Of a stretch of DNA of 5,622 bases, positions 1 through 5,555 are shown piece after piece. Made by a program: the position numbers and the translations under genes. The notes under the pieces are model-generated. The model was not told where the DNA came from and made no database searches. It saw only the letters and a list, made by a program, of their open reading frames with translations. The stretch covers positions 1 to 5,622 of the forward strand of contig JAOZSF010000148.1 in the NCBI GenBank assembly GCA_029939815.1, read 5' to 3'. How positions within the stretch are numbered: position 1 is the first letter of the stretch; the number at the start of each line of letters is the position of its first letter. This stretch comes from a bacterium (GTDB taxonomy: Bacteria > Auribacterota > UBA3054 > B51-G9).

Positions 1-88
1 AATAAAACCTCATTAACATTACAGTTTATTAATCTTTCCAATTATCATATTCGAACCGAATTATATTAATCATCCGTTTTACTTAAAT

Positions 89-682
89 CTAATCTCCAAG
101 TCCTAATTGATCTTCAAGTGAACCTTCATCCCCGGTTTCATCCCCGGCTTTTTCCTCTTTATCTTTTTTCATCATGTCGATTTTTTCGAGGTCGCCTATT
201 TTGGCCATTCCGGCTGCTTTATAGAGAATAATAGGTAATTTCCAGACTTCTCTTTTATTACTTGAATCTGTAAGCACAATCGGATTGGAAGTCGAATACG
301 ATATTCCACCTTCCGGAGTAAATTCTATTTCCTGTTCGGCGTCAAGATTGACTTGTTTAGGGAAAAAATAAGGTTTATCGGCTATTCTGTCATCGTCATT
401 ATCAAGGATATTATCAATACTATCTATAATTACAAGTTTCCATTTTTTATGTTTGGTAAGTGTAATTCTAATAGCAAACTTCCTAGATTTGGTAATAGCT
501 GTTGTTCGTGTTAAAAGAATTTTATTTTTTAACGCGCGCGCGGCGCCTTCAAAACGGTTACTTCTGCCTACACCTACAAACGAAGTAAAAGATGTTGCCA
601 TCAAAATACCGATTATAGTCATTACAACGAGAAGTTCGAGCAATGTAAAACCGCGTTTAATTTTTTTATTAATGTTCAGCAT
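89..682 (-). CDS. GspH/FimT-like prepilin (minor pseudopilin)
   Basis: This is probably a minor pseudopilin of a type II secretion or type IV pilus-like machine. Such proteins are cleaved by prepilin peptidase and inserted in the inner membrane as fibre subunits. The 197-residue product has a basic 11-residue leader ending in Gly11, then FTLLE with the conserved Glu at mature position 5 (Glu16). A hydrophobic helix runs over about residues 12-36. The following helix (RTTAITKSR, 59-67), the beta-rich middle and the FTPEGGIS segment (121-128) resemble the GspH/FimT family. The tail after residue 165 is highly charged and acidic. I chose the ATG at 682, five bases after the previous stop, because it gives a normal leader length; an in-frame TTG at 694 overlaps the upstream gene. 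No strong Shine-Dalgarno precedes the ATG, so reinitiation from the upstream gene is plausible. The prepilin identity is firm and the GspH assignment is moderate. Confidence 0.85.
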   Translation of the reverse strand: MLNINKKIKRGFTLLELLVVMTIIGILMATSFTSFVGVGRSNRFEGAARALKNKILLTRTTAITKSRKFAIRITLTKHKKWKLVIIDSIDNILDNDDDRIADKPYFFPKQVNLDAEQEIEFTPEGGISYSTSNPIVLTDSSNKREVWKLPIILYKAAGMAKIGDLEKIDMMKKDKEEKAGDETGDEGSLEDQLGLGD

Positions 683-687
683 ATTAA

Positions 688-1182
688 TTACCAATTGCGA
701 ACGTCGTCTCCACTGCCGTTATCGTCTTTTCTATTTGGACCAGCCGACCATATATCAAAAGTATAATGATTGTGCTGGGGGTCATTGAGATTAAATTTAT
801 ATGGTGTTTGCCAAGGATCAAGTAATGCACCGTTTAATTGTTCGCCTTCAAACATTTTCTTTTCGGAAGTATAATACGGACCATTCCAATCCGGATTACT
901 TCTATACATCGGGTCCGGCTTGTCAGGAAATTCATTATAACCGGTAAGAGCATTTATCACGCTTTTAGAAGATGAATCATCAGGATAAATACCAAAATCA
1001 TTGTTATATTGCTTAATCGCTAATTCCAACCCTTGTATTACAGACTTCGCTTTGCTTTTTTTCGCCATCTTTATAATAGCAGGAAAGCCGGTCATACCAA
1101 GCGTGGCAAGAATACCGATAATTGATATTACAACCAATAACTCGATAAGGGTAAAACCATGTCTGCTTCTATTTTTTAACAT
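688..1182 (-). CDS. gspG: GspG-like type II secretion pseudopilin
   Basis: This is a major-pseudopilin-like protein of 164 residues. In type II secretion, GspG forms the inner-membrane-anchored pseudopilus that works with the secretin to export folded proteins. The leader is MLKNRSRHG, cleaved before Phe10, followed by FTLIELLVVISIIGIL with Glu14, and the membrane/assembly helix extends to about residue 58. After it come a YNNDFGIYP segment (59-67), GPYYTSEKKMF (101-111), DPWQTPYKF (122-130), and a C-terminus WSAGPNRKDDNGSGDDVRNW (145-164). This layout is typical of GspG, whose acidic C-terminal loop binds calcium in characterised members; calcium binding here is inferred from the Asp-rich tail. 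The ATG overlaps the preceding stop by one base (TAATG) and has a strong GGGAGG Shine-Dalgarno seven bases upstream. Secretion pseudopilin and PilA-like roles cannot be separated without the ATPase and secretin genes. Confidence 0.9.
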   Translation of the reverse strand: MLKNRSRHGFTLIELLVVISIIGILATLGMTGFPAIIKMAKKSKAKSVIQGLELAIKQYNNDFGIYPDDSSSKSVINALTGYNEFPDKPDPMYRSNPDWNGPYYTSEKKMFEGEQLNGALLDPWQTPYKFNLNDPQHNHYTFDIWSAGPNRKDDNGSGDDVRNW

Positions 1183-1748
1183 TATTCATCCTCCCAGTTT
1201 TTTATATTATCTCTGTTAAACTCTAATGTGTAATCAATTGCCTGTTCGCGTGTCTCGTCAGTCGCTTTTCTGTCCGGTCCGCAAGAGTACAATAGAAAAG
1301 TTGTTGGATTAGAGTCACATCGTGGACTTTCATTTTCGTTTTCGTAATATCTGTAAGAATTTCCCCATAGGTCATTAAGATTACCCTCAGAATCGGTATT
1401 TTTCTTGTCAATAGGAAGATACGGTCCACGCCATCTTGAACTTTTAGCCAAATCTCCATCAGCGGGATTATAAACTTTATCGTGATTCAAATCTCCGGTT
1501 AGAACATCCATTATTGTTGAATCAAATCTATAATCTTCAGGAGTCGGCGGATAAGTTCCGGCATGAGTGTAATAATTGTTAAGAGCAGCTTCAAGTTTTT
1601 GAATTGTAGCTTTTGCAGCGGCAATTTTGTTTTGCTTGCCTACCATATTAACAACACCAACACTTAATCCGGCAAGAATTCCTATGATTGTAATAACAAC
1701 CATAAGTTCAATCAATGTAAAACCGGAATTATTTTTTTTATTGCTCAT
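1182..1748 (-). CDS. GspG-like prepilin with C-terminal cysteine pair
   Basis: This is a second prepilin of the GspG type, 188 residues long. The leader MSNKKNNSG is followed by FTLIELMVVITIIGIL, with cleavage expected before Phe10 and the conserved Glu at 14. The long N-terminal helix runs to about residue 60 and leads into YYTHAGTYPPTPEDY (59-73), RWRGPYLP (105-112), DLWGNSYRYY (126-135) and LYSCGPDR (153-160), which correspond to the GspG core. It differs from the next gene in having two cysteines (Cys144 and Cys156) and an extended C-terminus (about 161-188) before the final NWEDE. The cysteines could form a disulfide in the periplasmic domain; this is inference. The ATG is 18 bases after the PUR-protein stop and has no recognisable Shine-Dalgarno, only an A+T-rich leader. 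Its stop overlaps the next ATG. It may be a paralogue sharing the pseudopilus with its neighbour, or a specialised minor pilin. Confidence 0.88.
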   Translation of the reverse strand: MSNKKNNSGFTLIELMVVITIIGILAGLSVGVVNMVGKQNKIAAAKATIQKLEAALNNYYTHAGTYPPTPEDYRFDSTIMDVLTGDLNHDKVYNPADGDLAKSSRWRGPYLPIDKKNTDSEGNLNDLWGNSYRYYENENESPRCDSNPTTFLLYSCGPDRKATDETREQAIDYTLEFNRDNIKNWEDE

Positions 1749-1766
1749 ACTATTATTAAATTCATT

Positions 1767-2108
1767 CTAAATTTCTTCAGAATTGTTCTGAGGGTTATCG
1801 TGAGACTCACTGCTTTTTTCCGCAGCACGCCTGCTCTCAAATTCAAGCTGTCTTGCTTCGAACTCTTTTCTTTTATCAGCTGTTCGCTCCGCGGGAGAAA
1901 ACTCATCACTAATTTTGGTTAGCAATTTAGCCATATCGTCAACAGCTTCTTCCGGAATAATGATAGTGCTTCTAAACCGTCCGTCTTTTTCAGTGATTTT
2001 CAAAAATCTGCCACGCTGGTTTTCTTTATAATCAACATAAAAGAATTTATGAAAAGCGTGAACTTTTTGAGTTAGCAAGACGTTTTCGTTTCTTGAAGCA
2101 TTATTCAT
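1767..2108 (-). CDS. PUR-domain (DUF3276-like) nucleic-acid-binding protein
   Basis: This is a 113-residue protein with an N-terminal PUR-alpha-like fold, about residues 11-70. The segment KFFYVDYKENQRGRFLKITE (21-40) followed by STIIIPEEAVDDMAKLL (47-63) matches the bacterial PUR family. That family binds single-stranded DNA or RNA; Borrelia BpuR is the best-studied member and acts as a DNA/RNA-binding regulator. Aromatic and basic residues on the strands (Phe22, Phe23, Tyr24, Arg32, Arg34) are candidate binding residues by analogy. Residues 71-113 form a charged tail rich in Arg, Glu and Ser, probably helical and then disordered. The ATG is three bases after the rpsU stop, and its GAGAGG Shine-Dalgarno (2115-2120) lies inside the last two rpsU sense codons, so the two genes are probably translationally coupled. 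The family call is fairly sure, but the nucleic-acid target is unknown. Confidence 0.8.
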   Translation of the reverse strand: MNNASRNENVLLTQKVHAFHKFFYVDYKENQRGRFLKITEKDGRFRSTIIIPEEAVDDMAKLLTKISDEFSPAERTADKRKEFEARQLEFESRRAAEKSSESHDNPQNNSEEI

Positions 2109-2111
2109 TAA

Positions 2112-2342
2112 TTACCTCTCAGTTCTGAATTCGTTATTTTGGAATCGGAAAGTCCCCATTCTTCTTATACGAACAGCGTTTCTTCTCGCCGCTTTCCGTT
2201 TGCGGATACGTTTTTCGCTGGGCTTTTCGTAATAAGCTTTCTGGCGGACAATTTTAAGCACACCTTCACGGTCAACTCTTTTTTTAAGTCTGCGAATCGC
2301 TTTTTCTACCGGTTCATTCTTCCTAATGGAAATCGTTAGCAC
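2112..2342 (-). CDS. rpsU: 30S ribosomal protein bS21
   Basis: bS21 is a small basic protein of the 30S platform, located near the 3' end of 16S rRNA, and it acts in translation initiation. The product is 76 residues from the chosen start. The hallmark N-terminus IRKNEPVEKAIRRLKKRVDR (6-25) is followed by REGVLKIVRQKAYYEKPSEKRIRKRKAARR (25-54) and a basic tail ending FRTER. Characterised bS21 proteins are about 70 residues, so this one is complete with a short C-terminal addition. I chose the GTG at 2342 because AGGAG lies six bases upstream and because it starts the protein where the family begins. An in-frame GTG at 2396 would add 18 unconserved residues, has no Shine-Dalgarno and lies in a putative leader hairpin. 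This is the first gene of the operon, behind a strong promoter, and it is followed by the PUR gene after three bases. Confidence 0.95.
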   Translation of the reverse strand: MLTISIRKNEPVEKAIRRLKKRVDREGVLKIVRQKAYYEKPSEKRIRKRKAARRNAVRIRRMGTFRFQNNEFRTER

Positions 2343-2348
2343 TCTATT

Positions 2349-2353
2349 CTCCT
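2349..2353 (-). promoter_or_regulatory. Strong Shine-Dalgarno of rpsU
   Basis: AGGAG on the minus strand sits six bases before the GTG at 2342. It decides the rpsU start in favour of the 76-residue form. It is stronger than the site of ppdK (AAAGG, about nine bases spacing) and of the first prepilin (none seen). Confidence 0.8.
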
Positions 2354-2383
2354 GAGTATTTGTTACATAATTTGTATTGATAG

Positions 2384-2419
2384 TTTGAGGAACCACAATA
2401 AACTGTGTTTTGACTCAAA
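2384..2419 (-). promoter_or_regulatory. Candidate hairpin in the rpsU leader
   Basis: The untranslated leader of rpsU contains a two-part inverted repeat. The outer stem is TTTGAG (2419-2414) with CTCAAA (2389-2384), six pairs. The inner stem is CACA (2407-2404) with TGTG (2397-2394) around a six-base loop, extended by two A-T pairs past a bulged G. It lies between the promoter and the Shine-Dalgarno and could take part in control of the ribosomal protein operon. The fold is short and was derived by hand; chance is possible. Confidence 0.3.
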
Positions 2420-2444
2420 AATCAATTCTTAAATAATTCACGTA

Positions 2445-2473
2445 ATTATAGCGAAAATAACTCTACAAGTCAA
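2445..2473 (-). promoter_or_regulatory. Sigma70-type promoter of the rpsU-pur-prepilin operon
   Basis: The -35 box TTGACT (2473-2468) and -10 box TATAAT (2450-2445) are separated by exactly 17 bases on the minus strand. Transcription would start near 2438, giving a leader of about 95 bases before the rpsU GTG. No other convincing promoter was seen in the short gaps between downstream genes, so this one probably serves the whole operon. Confidence 0.8.
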
Positions 2474-2500
2474 ACGCTATTCAATTTATTAATCGTACAA

Positions 2501-2554
2501 TTGGAGAATTGGTTAATTTGCAATATTAAAATTATCAAATTAACCAATTTCCAA
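2501..2554. repeat. A+T-rich imperfect inverted repeat downstream of ppdK
   Basis: The left arm at 2501-2520 and the right arm at 2536-2554 are complementary over 19 pairs with a single bulged G (2506), around a 15-base A+T loop. The core of each arm is AATTGGTTAATTTG or its complement. It begins about ten bases after the ppdK stop, so the transcript would fold into a long hairpin that could protect the 3' end or help termination. No U-run follows in the minus direction, so it is not a standard intrinsic terminator. The tract also shows an 8-base period, which suggests an intergenic repeat element. Confidence 0.65.
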
Positions 2555-2563
2555 ATTATTAAA

Positions 2564-5293
2564 TTACTTCTTACCGTATTTAATTGCTGCCTGTGCCGCT
2601 GCAAGTCTTGCAATCGGAACACGATAAGGCGAACAACTAACATAATCCAAACCTACTCTGTGGCAGAATTCCACACTGGCAGGATCACCACCGTGTTCAC
2701 CGCAGATTCCGAGTTTGATATTTTTGCGGGTCTTACGGCCTTTTTCAACAGCAATTTTGATAAGCTCGCCAATTCCTTCCTGATCAAGAGACTGGAACGG
2801 ATCATTTTCATAAATTCCCATTTCAACATACTGACCGAGGAATTTTGCGGCGTCATCACGACTGAATCCACAACCCATCTGTGTAAGATCGTTAGTTCCG
2901 AAACTAAAGAATTCAGCTTCTTCCGCAATTGCATCGGCGGTTAGAGCGCCTCTTGGCACTTCAATCATAGTACCGATTTTGAGATAAGGAAGTTTTTTGC
3001 CTTTTTTCTTTGCAATTGCTTCATAAACATCCAGAACAATCTGCTTCTGATTTGTGAATTCTTTTACATTCCCTACAAGAGGAATCATAATTTCAGGTTT
3101 TGACCCTTCGACAGCATAAGCTGCTTCTATTACCGCCTGAGCCTGCATCGCCGTGATTTCAGGATAATAAATACCGAGACGGCAGCCGCGATGTCCAAGC
3201 ATCGGATTCATTTCATGCAATGAATCAACTTTATCTTTGATCTGCTTAAGCGGAACACCCATAGCTTTAGCCATTTCCATTTGCCCTTTTTTATCGTGCG
3301 GAACAAACTCATGAAGAGGAGGATCGAGGAAACGGATTGTAGCCGGCATACCTTTAAGTGCTTTGAAGATTCCTGTAAAGTCTTTGCGCTGTAACGGAAG
3401 AAGACCTTTCAATGCTTTTTTACGTCCCGCTTCATCTTCTGCAAGAATCATTTTACGCATTGATATAATTCTATCTCCTTCAAAGAACATATGTTCAGTT
3501 CTTGTAAGACCAATTCCTTCAGCGCCGAATTTTACAGCAACGATTGTGTCATGCGGTGTATCAGCATTTGTGCGAACGCCAAGTCTGCGGTACTTGTCGG
3601 CAAGTTTCATGATAGTTCCGAAATTACCTGAAAGTGAAGGATCGGTAGTCTTAATCTGCCCTGCATAAACTGCGCCTGTTGAACCGTTCAAACTAATCCA
3701 CTCCCCTTCTTTAACAGTTTTACCACTGGCTTTAAAACTTTTCGATTTGTAATCAATTACCACTTCTTCACATCCGGCAACACAGCATGTTCCCATTCCG
3801 CGAGCAACAACTGCCGCGTGAGATGTCATACCGCCGCGTGAAGTGAGGATTCCTTTTGCAACATCCATTCCGCCGATATCTTCAGGAGAAGTTTCGATAC
3901 GAACAAGGATAACAACTTTGCCTGCTGCTGCTTGTTTTTCAGCTTCATCAGCTGAGAAATATACCTGACCTGTCGCTGCACCCGGAGAAGCCGGTAATCC
4001 TTTAGCGATTTGTTTCGCTTCTTTTTCAGATTTAGGATCGAAAGTAGGATGAAGCAACTGATCAAGAGCTTTAGGTTCAACTCTTAGTACAGCTTCTTTT
4101 TCAGTAATCAGTTTTTCTTTAGCCATGTCAACCGCTGTTTGAACTGCCGCTGCGGCTGTGCGTTTACCTGTTCTGGTCTGCAGCATATAAAGAGTGCCGT
4201 CTTCGATTGTGAATTCAAGATCCTGCATATCTTTATAATGTTTTTCGAGTTTCACGCGGATCGCGTCAAGTTCTTTAAAAGATTTCGGCATAACTTCTTC
4301 AAGTGATGGGAATTCTTTTTTACGTTTGGCTTCAGAAACTTTCTGCGATTTTGCCCATTCTTTTGAGCCTTTAAGCGTAATCTGCTGAGGTGTTCTGATT
4401 CCGGCAACCACATCTTCGCCCTGTGCGTTAATAAGGAATTCACCGTAGAAATATTTATTAGAACCGGTAGAAGGATCACGTGTGAAAGCAACTCCTGTCG
4501 CACTGTTCTGACCTGAATTACCAAAAACCATGGTCTGAACGTTTACAGCTGTTCCAAGTAATCCGCGAATTTCATTCATTGCGCGATATTTGATTGCGCG
4601 CTCGTTGTTCCAAGAACTGAATACTGCGTCAATAGCTTCCTGAAGCTGTTTGCGAGCATCCTGCGGAAAAGCTTTTTTAGCTTTTTTATAAACTTTCTGA
4701 TATTCAGCAACAACTTCCTTTAAACCGTCAACATCAAGATCGGTATCAAGTTTAACTTTGTTGCGTTTTTTTACTATATCCAATGCGTGTTCGAAATCAT
4801 GATGTTTCATTCCGAGAACAACGTCACCGAACATCTGCATAAAACGTCTGTATGAATCCCAAGCGAATCTTTCATTTCCAGTGAGATCGATTAAAGACTG
4901 AAGAGTTTCATCGTTTAATCCGAGATTAAGAACTGTATCCATCATACCCGGCATTGAAACTGCCGCGCCTGAACGAACAGAAACGAGAAGAGGATTTTTA
5001 CCTTTACCGAAAGTTTTCCCGGTAACTTTTTCTAATCTTTTGATATGCTTATCAACTTCTTCATTTAATCCTTTAGGCCATTTCTCGCCTTGCTGATAGA
5101 ATTGGTCGCAGCATTCAGTTGTTAGCGTAAATCCTGGGGGCACCGGTAATCCGATTGAGCTCATTTCGGCAAGGTTTGCTCCTTTACCGCCGAGCAGTTC
5201 TTTCATAGAACTTTTACCTTCGGATTTGCCGCCGCCGAAGAAATAAACATATTTTGTTGCTTTTACTTTTTTTGTTTTTTTACATTTAGCCAT
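2564..5293 (-). CDS. ppdK: Pyruvate, phosphate dikinase
   Basis: This enzyme reversibly interconverts pyruvate, ATP and phosphate with phosphoenolpyruvate, AMP and pyrophosphate. It works in the cytoplasm, in gluconeogenesis or in pyrophosphate-linked glycolysis. The 909-residue product has all three domains. The ATP-grasp nucleotide-binding domain (about 30-390) has GGKGANLAEM (35-44), Arg107 in VRSGA, and Asp358, Glu360 and Gln372. The swivelling phosphohistidine domain has GGMTSHAAVVARGMG with His492, and Thr490 at the position of the regulatory Thr in other PPDKs. The C-terminal PEP/pyruvate barrel has Arg598, Arg654, Glu778, Asp802 (GTNDLTQ) and Cys864 (ICGEHGGDP). These match the known Clostridium symbiosum residues at offsets of +15, +37 and +33. 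The protein is about 35 residues longer than that enzyme, partly from a Lys-rich N-terminus (MAKCKKTKKVKATK). The ATG at 5293 has AAAGG nine bases upstream and a consensus promoter. It is probably transcribed alone. Confidence 0.98.
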   Translation of the reverse strand: MAKCKKTKKVKATKYVYFFGGGKSEGKSSMKELLGGKGANLAEMSSIGLPVPPGFTLTTECCDQFYQQGEKWPKGLNEEVDKHIKRLEKVTGKTFGKGKNPLLVSVRSGAAVSMPGMMDTVLNLGLNDETLQSLIDLTGNERFAWDSYRRFMQMFGDVVLGMKHHDFEHALDIVKKRNKVKLDTDLDVDGLKEVVAEYQKVYKKAKKAFPQDARKQLQEAIDAVFSSWNNERAIKYRAMNEIRGLLGTAVNVQTMVFGNSGQNSATGVAFTRDPSTGSNKYFYGEFLINAQGEDVVAGIRTPQQITLKGSKEWAKSQKVSEAKRKKEFPSLEEVMPKSFKELDAIRVKLEKHYKDMQDLEFTIEDGTLYMLQTRTGKRTAAAAVQTAVDMAKEKLITEKEAVLRVEPKALDQLLHPTFDPKSEKEAKQIAKGLPASPGAATGQVYFSADEAEKQAAAGKVVILVRIETSPEDIGGMDVAKGILTSRGGMTSHAAVVARGMGTCCVAGCEEVVIDYKSKSFKASGKTVKEGEWISLNGSTGAVYAGQIKTTDPSLSGNFGTIMKLADKYRRLGVRTNADTPHDTIVAVKFGAEGIGLTRTEHMFFEGDRIISMRKMILAEDEAGRKKALKGLLPLQRKDFTGIFKALKGMPATIRFLDPPLHEFVPHDKKGQMEMAKAMGVPLKQIKDKVDSLHEMNPMLGHRGCRLGIYYPEITAMQAQAVIEAAYAVEGSKPEIMIPLVGNVKEFTNQKQIVLDVYEAIAKKKGKKLPYLKIGTMIEVPRGALTADAIAEEAEFFSFGTNDLTQMGCGFSRDDAAKFLGQYVEMGIYENDPFQSLDQEGIGELIKIAVEKGRKTRKNIKLGICGEHGGDPASVEFCHRVGLDYVSCSPYRVPIARLAAAQAAIKYGKK

Positions 5294-5372
5294 TGGTTAA
5301 TACCTTTTAGTTTTTATTTTTTTGTTCAGTTAATTATAATAGTTTACATACTTATCTTGTTACAGGTTGCGT

Positions 5373-5401
5373 ATTATATCAATTCAATACTTTATTGTCA
5401 A
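5373..5401 (-). promoter_or_regulatory. Consensus sigma70 promoter of ppdK
   Basis: On the minus strand, TTGACA (5401-5396) and TATAAT (5378-5373) are separated by 17 bases, and a TG one base before the -10 makes it an extended -10 type. Both hexamers match the consensus exactly. Transcription would start near 5366, leaving about 73 untranslated bases before the ATG. A match this close suggests strong constitutive expression; no operator-like palindrome overlaps it. Confidence 0.85.
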
Positions 5402-5410
5402 CGTGAAAAA

Positions 5411-5426
5411 TGGAATAATGGAATAA
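5411..5426. repeat. Two tandem copies of an 8-base unit, TGGAATAA
   Basis: TGGAATAA occurs twice head to tail, immediately upstream of the ppdK -35 box, and is followed by TAGATAG. Only two exact copies are present. It may be a remnant of an A+T-rich octamer repeat like the one on the other side of ppdK, or part of an upstream A/T element. Confidence 0.4.
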
Positions 5427-5486
5427 TAGATAGCCGCATGATAAGTATACATTTTTTCATTTATTTGACAAACTTAAAAACGCCTT

Positions 5487-5515
5487 TTGTCCTTTTATAT
5501 TTTTTTTGATATAAT
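5487..5515 (+). promoter_or_regulatory. Probable promoter of the tRNA-Gly gene
   Basis: On the plus strand, TTGTCC (5487-5492) and TATAAT (5510-5515) are separated by 17 bases, with a TG one base before the -10 (extended -10). Transcription would start near 5522, about 34 bases before the mature tRNA, which is a normal tRNA leader length. It diverges from the ppdK promoter. Confidence 0.7.
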
Positions 5516-5555
5516 ATATCAGTTGTTTGAAAAATGACCACCTATATATAATTAC

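Noticed and set aside
1..19. Possible start of a further minus-strand gene at ATG 19 or 13, or a GAGG ribosome-binding site for a start beyond the edge
   Set aside because: Only a few codons fall inside the window, so neither the gene nor its identity can be supported, although the operon may well continue here.
45..65. Small ATTCG/CGAAT inverted repeat after the last prepilin
   Set aside because: It has only five pairs around a three-base loop and no T-run, too weak to call a terminator.
683..694. TTG start for the third prepilin at 694
   Set aside because: It would overlap the previous gene and lengthen the leader to 15 residues; the ATG at 682 gives a normal prepilin leader.
453..788. 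Plus-strand open frame across the prepilin genes
   Set aside because: It is antisense to two clear prepilin genes and has no recognisable domain. Other plus-strand frames at 1001-1219, 2139-2339, 2501-2944 and 3363-3668 are shadows of the same kind.
2343..2396. Longer rpsU form starting at GTG 2396 (94 residues)
   Set aside because: The extra 18 residues do not look like bS21, there is no Shine-Dalgarno before this GTG, and a strong one precedes the GTG at 2342.
2501..2554. Calling the palindrome a rho-independent terminator of ppdK
   Set aside because: The stem is A+T-rich and no run of T follows it in the direction of ppdK transcription, so it is listed as a repeat with only a possible 3'-end role.
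3826..4080. Minus-strand open frames inside ppdK in another frame (also 2653-2934 and 4252-4524)
   Set aside because: ppdK is intact and strongly conserved in its own frame. These are frame shadows with no start signals or recognisable content.
5465..5470. TTGACA on the plus strand upstream of the tRNA
   Set aside because: No -10 box lies at 16-18 bases; the pair TTGTCC at 5487 and TATAAT at 5510 fits the spacing far better.
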